Shown: piece by piece, positions 25,281-33,210 of the stretch
Layout: each line of letters begins with the position of its first letter
How positions within the stretch are numbered: the stretch's first letter is position 1
Origin: Desulfobulbaceae bacterium
GTDB taxonomy: Bacteria > Desulfobacterota > Desulfobulbia > Desulfobulbales > SURF-16
Reading direction: 5' to 3'
Length of the DNA: 43,582 nucleotides
Assembly (NCBI GenBank): GCA_002868945.1
Contig: PKTX01000072.1
Location: 1-43,582, forward strand
Position numbers and translations under genes: made by a program
The notes under the pieces: generated by a model
What the model saw: the letters and a program-made list of their open reading frames with translations, nothing else
Told to the model about the DNA's origin: nothing
Databases searched by the model: none

Positions 25281-25742
25281 ATGAAATTTACCAAAAGATA
25301 TCCCCTTTTTTTTCTGGTCATGTGTGCCGTGTTTATCGTCTCCGGCCACGGTCGCATCTGTCTGGCTGCTGAATATGTCACGGTCATCAAGGATGGTGTG
25401 AATGTCCGCTCCGGCCCCTCCACCAAGAATGAGGTGCACTGGGAGGTGTTCAAGAATTTTCCCCTCAAGGTTCTGGAGCGCAAGGGCGACTGGGTCCACA
25501 CCGAGGATTTTGAGGGGGATACGGGCTGGATCTACGGCCCCCTTCTACAGAAGGATCGCCAGGTGATCGTCAAGGTCAAAAAGGCAAACCTCAGGGTGGG
25601 GCCCGGCAAGAACTACGAAATTGTTGCCACCGCCCTCTATGGCGTTGTCTTTACCCCCGGCCGCACCGACGGCAACTGGCTGCAGGTCACCCACCAGGAC
25701 GGCACCAAGGGCTGGATCCACAGCACCCTGGTCTGGCCCTGA
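25281..25742 (+). CDS. Exported protein with two bacterial SH3 domains
   Basis: The 153-residue product has a typical signal peptide (MKFTKRYPLFFLVMCAVFIV, with cleavage likely after CLA near residue 30). Two SH3b domains follow: VTVIKDGVNVRSGPSTKNEV (about 34-90) and VKVKKANLRVGPGKNYEIVA (about 95-150), each closing with GWIYGPLL or GWIHSTLV. SH3b proteins in the envelope usually bind peptidoglycan. An alternative ATG at 25260 adds seven residues (MTEQFTI); neither start has a well-placed SD. It has no catalytic domain. Its role is unknown, but the neighbours (cell-wall precursor genes) fit an envelope function. Confidence 0.85.
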   Translation: MKFTKRYPLFFLVMCAVFIVSGHGRICLAAEYVTVIKDGVNVRSGPSTKNEVHWEVFKNFPLKVLERKGDWVHTEDFEGDTGWIYGPLLQKDRQVIVKVKKANLRVGPGKNYEIVATALYGVVFTPGRTDGNWLQVTHQDGTKGWIHSTLVWP

Positions 25743-26126
25743 GCCGCCGTCCTCCCCGCCCTCTGCTGCCCAACCGACAAACACGGCACTAACGCGCCTG
25801 CCGCCTGAAAAGCATTGATATTGCCCCGATGTCAGGCGTCAGGCCGCAAATCCGCTACGCCGTTTTTTTACTACTCCCCCATAACGTCTCACCCTCGAAC
25901 AGCTAACAGCCCGTTGAAAAACGGTAGCAAGCGAAGCTGAGGCCAGGAAAAACGAGGCGAAAAAAGCGCACCCGCAGGAGGTAAGGGAGCCTGCGACACT
26001 CCGAAGTATCTCCTGCTTCAGGGCATCCTTCTGTTTTTTTTGGGGGGGAGTGAAACTTGCATATTTTGCGACCCATCCGTCACTTTCTTCTTGCCTCTAG
26101 GAACCGTTCAGTCATAAACTTGCTCT
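25743..26126. other. Spacer between the SH3 gene and folA, containing a repeat and a homopolymer junction
   Basis: No gene is supported here. The stretch holds repeat family C copy 2 (25905-26003) and, just after it, a run of eight T followed directly by seven G (26034-26048). Such a junction is rare in this sequence and could vary in length by slippage. It lies about 80 bp before the folA start. Confidence 0.6.
25905..26003. repeat. Repeat family C, copy 2
   Basis: Begins AACAGCCCGTTGAAAAA, identical to the left end of copy 1 at 10101. Read in reverse complement it matches 10197-10288 along its whole length, with the best run around GGAGTGTCGCAGGCTCCC and the end TTTTTCAACGG. Similarity may continue a little beyond 26003. 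Only one end of the element can be defined here. Confidence 0.75.
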
Positions 26127-26645
26127 ATGAGCACTCCTCGTTCCCCCATCATCCTGCTTGTTGCCATGGCTGAAAACCGCGCCATCGGCAAAGACAACAA
26201 AATCCCCTGGCATATCCCGGAGGAAGTCGCCCATTTCAAGCGTACCACCATGGGCCACACCCTGATCATGGGACGCAAGACATACGATTCCATCGGCCGG
26301 CCCCTGCCCGGCCGCACCAATATCGTTATCACCAGCCAGGCCGATCTTGCCATCCCGGGCTGCCGCATGGCGGCAAGCCTGCATGAGGCCATTGAGATAG
26401 GCAGAACATTGGCCAAAAAAATATTTATCATCGGCGGCGGCGACATATTTCGCCAATCCATGGTCCTGGCCGACAGCATCTATCTCTCCGTTATCCATCG
26501 CAATGTCGAAGGAGACGTCTTCTTCCCCGACTTTTCCGAAAGGGAATTCGTCAAAACCTCTTGCCAATATATTGAGGCCTCGGAACCCTATACCTTCGAA
26601 ATATATGAACGTCCCGACGCCCTCAAAATTGCAAAAGAAAGTTGA
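26127..26645 (+). CDS. folA: Dihydrofolate reductase
   Basis: DHFR reduces dihydrofolate to tetrahydrofolate with NADPH. The 172-residue product shows IILLVAMAENRAIGKDNKIP with the WHIPEEVAHFK loop carrying the catalytic acid (Glu in PEEVAHFK), GRKTYDSIGRPLPGRTNIVI for cofactor binding, and IFIIGGGDIFRQSM near 95. The C-terminal strands FFPDFSEREF and YTFEIYERP finish the fold. No thyA gene is next to it. It lies directly upstream of the hydrogenase block, and a possible promoter overlaps its stop codon. Confidence 0.96.
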   Translation: MSTPRSPIILLVAMAENRAIGKDNKIPWHIPEEVAHFKRTTMGHTLIMGRKTYDSIGRPLPGRTNIVITSQADLAIPGCRMAASLHEAIEIGRTLAKKIFIIGGGDIFRQSMVLADSIYLSVIHRNVEGDVFFPDFSEREFVKTSCQYIEASEPYTFEIYERPDALKIAKES

Positions 26646-26670
26646 CAAGCACCCAGCGTTCTCCTAAGGT
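26642..26670 (+). promoter_or_regulatory. Candidate promoter for the hyb operon
   Basis: TTGACA (26642-26647) is followed after exactly 17 nt by TAAGGT (26665-26670). The -35 box is perfect and overlaps the folA stop; the -10 box keeps only the first two and last bases of the consensus. It lies about 190 bp before hybO. Moderate to low support. Confidence 0.3.
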
Positions 26671-26857
26671 CAAACAATAGGTACTTCCACCTAGAAGACT
26701 TTTTTATTCTCTGCCGGTCCGCTCTCCATCTACCTGAAAAAGAGATCAGGACCCGGCGGAGATATGTAAGGGCTTCCTGGCGTCGCCCCTTGCAGGGCAG
26801 CACCACCTTGGGCCAGGGGCTATTCACAGCAAAGCCACACCTGCGATGAGGGAAACA

Positions 26858-27961
26858 ATGTCAAACCGGGATGCGACCATTTCCAGACTTGGAATCAACC
26901 GCCGCGACTTTCTCAAATTCTGCACGGCAACGGCAACGGCCATGGGATTGTCCACCTCTGTTGCCCCGCGCATTGCCGCAGCCATCACTTCCCCCAACAG
27001 GCCGCCGGTGATCTGGCTCCACGGTCAGGAGTGCACCGGCTGTACCGAATCCCTGCTGCGACCGTCGCACCCCACCCTGGACCACCTCATTCTCGACCTC
27101 ATCTCCCTTGATTATCACGAAACCCTGTCGGCCGGCGCCGGCCACCAAGCCGAGCATTTTCTGCACGAATCGGTAAAAGCCAATACCGGTAAATTCATCC
27201 TGGTCATCGAAGGCGCTGTTCCGGTCAAGGATGGCGGCGTCTATTGCCAGGTGGGCGGTCGTCCCTTTCTGGACATGGTCAAGGAATTAGGACCGCAGGC
27301 CGCCGCAGTGATCGCCATCGGCTCCTGCGCCTCCTGGGGCGGCATTCAATCGGCGCCACCCAACCCCACCGGCGCCACCGGTGTGCCAACGGTGCTCAAC
27401 GATATACCGGTAATCAGCATTCCCGGTTGCCCGCCCCACCCCCAGAACTTCCTGTCAACGGTTATCCACTACCTGACCTTTAAAAAACTACCGGCCCTGG
27501 ACGACAAAGGTCGGCCGCTTTTTGCCTATGGCCGTCTCATCCATGAAAACTGCGAACGCCGACCCCATTTTGATGCCGGCCGTTTTGCCGGCCGGTTCGG
27601 AGATGAGGGGCATCGCAAGGGGTACTGTCTCTTTAAGCTGGGCTGCAAAGGCCCCATCACCCATGCCAACTGCCCCAGTCAACTCTTCTGCGAGGTGGGC
27701 TCCGGGGCCTGGCCGGTGGGCACGGGTCATCCCTGCTTCGGCTGCACCGAGAAGGAAGTGGGTTTTCATGTGCCCCTCTTTACCCAGACCTATATCAGGA
27801 ATCCCACCCCGGCCGCGACACCGCCGCCGGTGGATGCCGAAAAGGAAAGCGGGCTGACCGCCGGCGGCGCGGCCGTGGCCGGTGCTGCGGTGGGCGCGGC
27901 GGTGGGTGCCACCATGATGGCAGGCAAAAAGGCGGCGGACAGCCAGGACGACGGAGAATAA
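26858..27961 (+). CDS. hybO: Hyb-type [NiFe] hydrogenase small subunit
   Basis: The small subunit carries three iron-sulfur clusters that pass electrons from the NiFe site. The 367-residue precursor has a twin-arginine signal (NRRDFLKF, Arg15-Arg16) and a hydrophobic stretch ending near residue 45. The mature part has HGQECTGCTESLLR (proximal cluster), AIGSCASWGG and PGCPPHPQNF. CERRPHFDAG, CLFKLGCKGP and GTGHPCFGCTE bind the other clusters. An Ala/Gly-rich hydrophobic tail (AGAAVGAAVGATMMAG) fits a C-terminal membrane anchor. ATG 26858 has GAGGG 5 nt upstream and is preferred over one four codons earlier. It heads the hyb operon. Confidence 0.95.
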   Translation: MSNRDATISRLGINRRDFLKFCTATATAMGLSTSVAPRIAAAITSPNRPPVIWLHGQECTGCTESLLRPSHPTLDHLILDLISLDYHETLSAGAGHQAEHFLHESVKANTGKFILVIEGAVPVKDGGVYCQVGGRPFLDMVKELGPQAAAVIAIGSCASWGGIQSAPPNPTGATGVPTVLNDIPVISIPGCPPHPQNFLSTVIHYLTFKKLPALDDKGRPLFAYGRLIHENCERRPHFDAGRFAGRFGDEGHRKGYCLFKLGCKGPITHANCPSQLFCEVGSGAWPVGTGHPCFGCTEKEVGFHVPLFTQTYIRNPTPAATPPPVDAEKESGLTAGGAAVAGAAVGAAVGATMMAGKKAADSQDDGE

Positions 27962-27964
27962 TCC

Positions 27965-28924
27965 ATGGCTATTACCAGGAGAAACCTCTTAAAGGCCTCA
28001 GCCTGCACAGGCGCCCTGCTGGCCTGCGGCTCCTCGGCCCAGGCAGCCAGAGAGGCGGCAATGCCGGCCGGCGCCCTGGGCATCCTCTACGACTCCAGCC
28101 TCTGCATCGGCTGCCAGGCCTGCATGGTGGGCTGCAAGCAGGCCAATGATATGGAGCCTGATCCCGAGGGCGGCCAGACAATCTGGGACAATCCGGCCGA
28201 CCTCTCCTCCCGCACCCTCACCGTTATCAAGAAGTATGAGGAGGGCAAAGCCCGGACCCGCAACCAGACGAAGGACGGTTTTGCCTTTGTCAAGCTGCAG
28301 TGCATGCACTGCGCTGATCCGGCCTGCGTATCGGCCTGTCCGGTATCGGCCATGACCAAGGATGCCGAAACAGGTATTGTTTCTTACAACAAAAAGGCGT
28401 GTATAGGTTGCCGCTACTGCCAGATCGCCTGCCCCTACAACATCCCCAAGTTTGAATGGCATAAGCCCCTGCCGCAAATCGTCAAATGCGAACTCTGCCG
28501 CCACCTCATTGCCAAGGGCGGCATTTCCGCCTGCTGTGCGAGCTGTCCCACCGGGGCCTCCCTCTTCGGACCGGTGGAATTGCTCAAGGAGGAGGCCCAC
28601 CGCCGCCTGCTCTATGAGGCCGGCCATTACTACGAATTCCCGCTGCACGACATCAGAAGCGGCAGGAGTGTCGTCCAACCCGCCGCCCTCTACAAACAAA
28701 AGCTTTACGGAGAAAAAGAGCTGGGCGGCAGCCAGGTCATGCTGCTCAGCGCTGTTGACTTCCACCACCTGGGTATGCCGGAGCTGCCGGACAAGTCCTA
28801 CGCCAGCACCACGGAAACCATTCAGCATACCCTTTACAAGGGTATGTTCCTTCCTGTCGCCCTACTTGGCGGCCTTGTCTATTTCGTTAAGAAAAACGCG
28901 GAGAAGCTTCACGATGACGAGTAA
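27965..28924 (+). CDS. hybA: HybA-like periplasmic ferredoxin of the hydrogenase
   Basis: HybA takes electrons from the small subunit and passes them to HybB. The 319-residue protein has its own Tat-type signal (ITRRNLLKASACTGALLACG) and four cysteine groups for four [4Fe-4S] clusters: CIGCQACMVGCKQAND (about 43-58), CMHCADPACVSACPVSAM (about 112-129), CIGCRYCQIACPYNIPK (about 143-159) and CELCRHLIAKGG..ACCASCP (about 172-195). A C-terminal TM (MFLPVALLGGLVYFV, about 297-311) anchors it. It starts 3 nt after hybO and overlaps hybB by 11 bp. Confidence 0.95.
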   Translation: MAITRRNLLKASACTGALLACGSSAQAAREAAMPAGALGILYDSSLCIGCQACMVGCKQANDMEPDPEGGQTIWDNPADLSSRTLTVIKKYEEGKARTRNQTKDGFAFVKLQCMHCADPACVSACPVSAMTKDAETGIVSYNKKACIGCRYCQIACPYNIPKFEWHKPLPQIVKCELCRHLIAKGGISACCASCPTGASLFGPVELLKEEAHRRLLYEAGHYYEFPLHDIRSGRSVVQPAALYKQKLYGEKELGGSQVMLLSAVDFHHLGMPELPDKSYASTTETIQHTLYKGMFLPVALLGGLVYFVKKNAEKLHDDE

Positions 28925-30065
28925 AACGGCCAAGCCCCTGGGCTCAAAAATAGTCAGCTGGCAATTTCTCGTTCTGCTCACCATTTTCTGCCTCAGCGTC
29001 TTCTTCATGATTAAGCGCTTCATGCTGGGCCTGGGCGCCGTGAGTAACATGAACGACGGCTATCCCTTTGGTATCTGGATCGCCATCGACGTGGTCGTGG
29101 GCACCGCCTTTGCCTGTGGCGGCTACACCATGGCCCTGCTGGTCTACGTGGCCAATCGCGGTAAATACCACCCCCTGGTACGGCCGGCCCTGATGGCCTC
29201 GGTGTTCGGCTACACCCTGGCCGGGGTCTCGGTGGTCATCGATATCGGCAGATACTGGCAGATTTACAATATGTTCCTGCCCCAGTTCGCCAACCCCAAC
29301 TCGGTCATGCTTGAGGTCGGTCTCTGCATCGCCGCCTATACCATGGTGCTCTGGATTGAATTCTCCCCTGTCTTCCTGGAGAAATTCGGGGCGGCAAGGG
29401 CAAAAAATTTCTTAAACAAGGTCCTCTTCTTTTTCATTGCCCTGGGTGTCCTGCTGCCCACCATGCACCAATCCTCCCTGGGCACCATGATGGTGATTGC
29501 CGGCTACAAGCTCTCACCCCTCTGGCAGACCGAGCTGCTGCCCCTGCTCTTTCTGCTTTCCGCCATATCCATGGGCTACGGCGTGGTTATCTTTGAAGGC
29601 ACCATTGCCGCCACCGAGTTCAACACGCCAAAGGAGACGAGGATTCTCTCCCAGGTCGCCTATGTCATGGACATCTCGCTGGCCATCTTCCTTATCTTTC
29701 GTTTCGGAGATCTGCTCAATCGCGGCGTGCTGCCCCTGGCCTTTAACGGCGACCTGGTCAGCAACATGTTTCTGCTGGAAAACGGCCTGCTGCTTATTGC
29801 CGCCGTTCTCCTCTTCTCCAGGCGGCTGCGGACCACGGCCTACGGCCAGTATATCGGCGCTGTTCTTCTCCTGGCCGGCGCCTCCCTGTTTCGCTACAAC
29901 ACCTATATTATCGGTTTTGATCCCGGCACCGGCCACCGTTACTTCCCGGCAGTGGGTGAAATCACCATTACCCTGGGCATCATCTCCCTGGAGCTCATGG
30001 CCTATTTGGTCTTTATTAAAACCCTGCCTGTCCTGCCCTCTCGCAGCAAAAGCACGTCAGGCTGA
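28914..30065 (+). CDS. hybB: HybB-like (NrfD family) quinone-reducing membrane subunit
   Basis: HybB is the integral membrane subunit that hands electrons to the menaquinone pool. The 383-residue product has about ten TM helices from residue 13 to 370, with the family's loops PFGIWIAIDVVVGTAFACGG (about 43-62) and LPTMHQSSLGTMMVIAGYKL (about 181-200). It starts at an ATG inside the end of hybA (11-bp overlap); a longer in-frame reading back to 28452 lies wholly within hybA and is not real. Charged residues (Glu, His, Asp) within the helices are typical of NrfD proteins that may move protons. It completes HybOABC. Confidence 0.95.
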   Translation: MTSKTAKPLGSKIVSWQFLVLLTIFCLSVFFMIKRFMLGLGAVSNMNDGYPFGIWIAIDVVVGTAFACGGYTMALLVYVANRGKYHPLVRPALMASVFGYTLAGVSVVIDIGRYWQIYNMFLPQFANPNSVMLEVGLCIAAYTMVLWIEFSPVFLEKFGAARAKNFLNKVLFFFIALGVLLPTMHQSSLGTMMVIAGYKLSPLWQTELLPLLFLLSAISMGYGVVIFEGTIAATEFNTPKETRILSQVAYVMDISLAIFLIFRFGDLLNRGVLPLAFNGDLVSNMFLLENGLLLIAAVLLFSRRLRTTAYGQYIGAVLLLAGASLFRYNTYIIGFDPGTGHRYFPAVGEITITLGIISLELMAYLVFIKTLPVLPSRSKSTSG

Positions 30066-30162
30066 ATGGTCGGAGCCGAGAAAAGAAACCTCCGCGAAAA
30101 TATTTTTTCCAGACTGCTTCTGACACAAAAAAACAACTCGTAAGGCACTAAGGAGTATTTCC

Positions 30163-31866
30163 ATGGCTAGACGAATCGTCGTTGACCCGGTCACCAGAAT
30201 CGAAGGCCACCTGCGCATTGAATGCGAGGTGGACAAAGGCCAGATCAGCAAGGCCTGGTCATCGGGCACCATGTGGCGCGGTATTGAGCTGATCCTCAAG
30301 GATAAGGATCCGCGCGAGGCCTGGATCTTTACCCAGCGTATCTGCGGGGTGTGCACCACGGTGCATGCCATTGCCTCGGTCCGGGCCGTGGAAAACGCCC
30401 TGAAGCTGGAGGTGCCGATGAATGCCCAGCACATCCGCAATATGATTATTGCGGCCCACGGCATTTTCGACCACATTGTTCATTTCTACCACCTCTCCGC
30501 CCTGGACTGGGTGGACATTGTCTCGGCCACCAAGGCAAACCCCAAGGCCGCCGCCGACCTGGCCGCCAAACTCTCGCCCTGGCCGGACAACTCGGCCCAC
30601 GGCTTAAAGGAGGTCCAGGATCGTCTGAAAAAATTCGTGGCCAGTGGGCAGCTCGGCGTCTTTGCCAGCGGCTACTGGGGCCATCCGGCCATGAAGCTGA
30701 GTCCGGAGGTCAATCTGCTGGCCACCAGTCACTACTTCCAGGCCCTGGACTATCAGCGCAAGATCAACCAGGTGGTGGCTATTCTCGGCAGCAAAACCCC
30801 CCATATCCAGAACCTGGCGGTGGGCGGCGTCTCCAATCCCATAAATCCGGACAGCCAATCCACCCTCACCGTGGAACGTCTCTACTACATCAAGACCCTG
30901 ATCGACGAAATCGGCGACTTCATCAATCAGGTCTACCAGGTGGATGTCGCTGCCATTGCGGCTTTTTATGCCGACTGGACCGGATATGGGGCAGGAGTCA
31001 CCAACTACCTGTCCGTGCCGGAATTCCCCCAGGACACCAAGGGTGAAAGCTTTGCCCTGGCCGGCGGCTACATTCCCGACAGGGATATCAGTGCCTTCAC
31101 TCCCATCTCCTCGTTTAATGACGACTTTTTCAACCAAGGGGTCAAGGAGAGTGTCAAACACGCCTACTATAAGGGTGACAGCAACCTGCACCCCTGGCAA
31201 GGCGTCACGGAACCCAACTTCACCGGTTTTCAAGACGACGGTAAATACTCCTGGGTCAAGGCCCCCACCTTTCAGGACAAGCCGGCCCAGGTCGGTCCCC
31301 TGGCCAATGTCCTGGCCATGTATGCCGCCGGCCATGAAGCCACCATCAGACATGCCAACAAGATTCTCAGCCAAGCCGGCGCCCTGGCCGGCAGCAAACT
31401 GGGCCTGGAGCTGCTGCACTCCACCATTGGCCGGCACGCCGGCCGAACCATACGCACCGGTGTTCTCCATGAGGTTCTTGCCGAGGAATGGCAATCCCTC
31501 ATGGCCAACATCGGCAGGGGTGACTACGCCACCTTTAATGAACCGGTCTTTCCCAAGGGTGAAATCCAGGGCGTTGGTTTTCACGAGGCGCCGCGCGGCA
31601 TCCTCTCGCACTGGGTGGTCATTGATAAAGGCAAGATAAAGAATTACCAATGCGTGGTGCCCTCCACCTGGAACGCCGGTCCCCGCAACGACAAGGATGA
31701 AATGGGTCCCTATGAAGCCTCCCTGGTGGGCAATCCGGTGGCTGATGCCGACAATCCCCTGGAGGTGCTGCGCACCGTGCACTCCTTTGACCCCTGTCTG
31801 GCCTGTGCTATCCATCTCTTTGACCCCAAGCACAACAGCCTTGTCAAGGTTCGCACCAATGGCTGA
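30163..31866 (+). CDS. hybC: Hyb-type [NiFe] hydrogenase large subunit
   Basis: The large subunit holds the NiFe(CN)2CO site that splits H2. The 567-residue precursor has DPVTRIEGHLRI at 9-20 and the first ligand pair RICGVCTTVHAI (Cys61, Cys64). The second pair is DPCLACAIH (Cys545, Cys548), followed by His551, after which the 16-residue tail LFDPKHNSLVKVRTNG would be removed by HybD. The ligands are all cysteine; there is no selenocysteine UGA. There is a 97-bp gap after hybB and an AAGGAG site before the ATG. Like other group 1 large subunits it lacks a signal and is exported with HybO by the Tat path. Confidence 0.97.
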   Translation: MARRIVVDPVTRIEGHLRIECEVDKGQISKAWSSGTMWRGIELILKDKDPREAWIFTQRICGVCTTVHAIASVRAVENALKLEVPMNAQHIRNMIIAAHGIFDHIVHFYHLSALDWVDIVSATKANPKAAADLAAKLSPWPDNSAHGLKEVQDRLKKFVASGQLGVFASGYWGHPAMKLSPEVNLLATSHYFQALDYQRKINQVVAILGSKTPHIQNLAVGGVSNPINPDSQSTLTVERLYYIKTLIDEIGDFINQVYQVDVAAIAAFYADWTGYGAGVTNYLSVPEFPQDTKGESFALAGGYIPDRDISAFTPISSFNDDFFNQGVKESVKHAYYKGDSNLHPWQGVTEPNFTGFQDDGKYSWVKAPTFQDKPAQVGPLANVLAMYAAGHEATIRHANKILSQAGALAGSKLGLELLHSTIGRHAGRTIRTGVLHEVLAEEWQSLMANIGRGDYATFNEPVFPKGEIQGVGFHEAPRGILSHWVVIDKGKIKNYQCVVPSTWNAGPRNDKDEMGPYEASLVGNPVADADNPLEVLRTVHSFDPCLACAIHLFDPKHNSLVKVRTNG

Positions 31867-32371
31867 ACCTGCCATTCTGATTCTTGGAGTGGGCAATATC
31901 CTCCTGGGCGACGAAGGGGTCGGGGTCAGGGTTGTTGAACAACTCCTGCAACACTATCACTTCAGCGACCAGGTGGAGTTGGTGGATGGCGGCACCGCGG
32001 GCCTGGAACTTCTCGCTTGCCTGGACGGTAAAAAGGAGATGATCATTATTGATGCCATGGCCGGCCACGAACCGGCCGGTACAGTCAAGAAAATGATCCT
32101 TGCCGATCCGCCCGCCTTTTTCCAGAACCGCATCTCTCCCCACCAGCTTGGCCTGTCCGAGATGCTCTCCTGCGCCGCCATGACCGACTCCCTTCCGGAA
32201 CATATCACCCTCTACGGCATTATTCCCCACTCCCTGGAGACCGGCTTGACCCTTTCCAGCCCGGTGACCGGGGCCATGCAGGAGGTCATGGCAAAGATCA
32301 TCGCCGACCTGTCGAACCTGGGGGTAAGTATGACGCCAAAAGAAGTGCAGATAGCCCTCAAGGCCACTTGA
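31859..32371 (+). CDS. hybD: Hydrogenase maturation endopeptidase
   Basis: This protease cuts the C-terminal tail of the large subunit after nickel insertion. The 170-residue product has ILGVGNILLGDEGVGVRVVE (about residues 6-25) with the nickel-binding Glu, MIIIDAMAGHEPAGT (about 59-73) with the Asp, and GIIPHSLETGLTLS (about 118-131) with the His. The ATG overlaps the end of hybC by 8 bp, so the two are translationally coupled, which fits their substrate relation. It is the last gene of the hyb operon; a long hairpin lies 150 bp downstream. Confidence 0.95.
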   Translation: MAEPAILILGVGNILLGDEGVGVRVVEQLLQHYHFSDQVELVDGGTAGLELLACLDGKKEMIIIDAMAGHEPAGTVKKMILADPPAFFQNRISPHQLGLSEMLSCAAMTDSLPEHITLYGIIPHSLETGLTLSSPVTGAMQEVMAKIIADLSNLGVSMTPKEVQIALKAT

Positions 32372-33066
32372 CTCCCAGGCACGCGGTTCTCCCCACGGCT
32401 GAGGCGTCATAAAAAGCAAATCACCTACCATCCATCCGTGCCACTTGCCGGCTGCCCCACTACCTTTGTAAAGATATGCCCCTCATATCTGTCCGGAAAG
32501 ACAAAATAGTCTCCGATTATAAGCGTATCTCAGCCTCTGCTCAGAGGTGAGATACGCTTTGCCCTCCATGACAAGGCCATAATTCTTCAAAAAATACTTT
32601 TTTGTTATCTCTGATCTCCCGCTTAAAAGAGTGCCATTTCATTTCTAAGCATGTCCCGTACTCTCGGCATTGTCGCCAATGCAGCTTGAGCACCTTGCCT
32701 GTTGTCACTCAAGCGGCCTGCGATCATAGGCCCATTATTCCCCATTCTGAGAATCATCACGCTATTAACAAGAGGCGTTTGCATCGTTTTAATAAGCGCT
32801 TACAGTTACTCGAAAGGATTAACAGGCTTTCCTGGGTTGCCGGACAGAGACCGCCTCCCCCAATCTTTCCTGACACCGGCTGAGGTTAAGTGCTACTCGA
32901 TTTGTGTTTAATCGTTTCCTTTGGATAGTTTTTTCCTATTTGACCAATCGGCGTACACCCTGTAAGAGTCGTGAAACTTACTCTTAGGAATACCGTTTGA
33001 AATGGAAAATATCAGATTCTCATCATACTGAACGTTGCGTCTAGTGAGCCGCCCGGTCCGGGCAGT
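32372..33066. other. Long non-coding spacer between hybD and the hdrA leader
   Basis: About 700 bp with no supportable gene. The frames here are short, in all readings, and lack SD sites. It holds the palindrome at 32521-32559. The segment is less GC-rich than the genes. The stretch 32600-33050 shows no repeat I can match elsewhere in the window. It must contain the promoter of the hdrA-mvhD unit, but I cannot locate it. Confidence 0.5.
32521..32559. other. Near-perfect 39-bp palindrome downstream of the hyb operon
   Basis: AAGCGTATCTCA is mirrored exactly by TGAGATACGCTT, and the centre CCTCTG-CT-CAGAGG continues the pairing with one unpaired G. The total stem is about 17 bp. No U tract follows, so a rho-independent terminator is not obvious. 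It may act as an operator, a 3'-end stabiliser or a rho-dependent stop. Confidence 0.7.
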
Positions 33067-33168
33067 GCAAAAGGCAGACGCGGTGTTTTCCCTCCGATCT
33101 GGTGATCTCTCTCCGTAGTTATGGGTTCAATCTCCCTGGGGGTTCAAATGCGTGTTGTCTGCCTTTGC
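33067..33168 (+). other. Structured 5' leader candidate upstream of hdrA
   Basis: GCAAAAGGCAGAC (33067-33079) pairs with GTCTGCCTTTGC (33157-33168) with one bulged A, closing a 77-nt loop. The loop holds two direct copies of GGGTTCAA (33123-33130, 33140-33147). A competing stem GTGTTG/CAACAC (33152-33157 with 33172-33177) cannot form together with the long stem. This lies 40 nt before the hdrA start and its SD site AGGAGG. It could be a regulatory RNA; I match it to no known riboswitch class. Confidence 0.45.
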
Positions 33169-33210
33169 TGGCAACACAAGCGTCTGATTCCCATACAGGA
33201 GGAACCCCTC

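Noticed and set aside
26774-26800. Sigma-54 promoter before hybO (TGGCGTCGCCCCTTGCAG)
   Set aside because: The GG and GC elements are 11 nt apart instead of the strict 10, so the site is not acceptable although hydrogenase operons often use sigma-54.
31796-31866. Selenocysteine in the hydrogenase large subunit
   Set aside because: The C-terminal ligand motif reads DPCLACAIH with ordinary cysteine codons and no in-frame UGA.
30604-31896. 430-codon minus-strand open frame
   Set aside because: It is antisense to hybC, which has every catalytic ligand.
32602-32883. 93-codon frame in the hybD-hdrA spacer
   Set aside because: No SD site, low-complexity basic composition and no recognisable domain.
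33067-33168. A tRNA or tRNA-Sec-like gene
   Set aside because: The closing stem and GGTTCAA motif recall a tRNA, but there is no D arm or anticodon arm that folds, and the closing stem is too long with a bulge.
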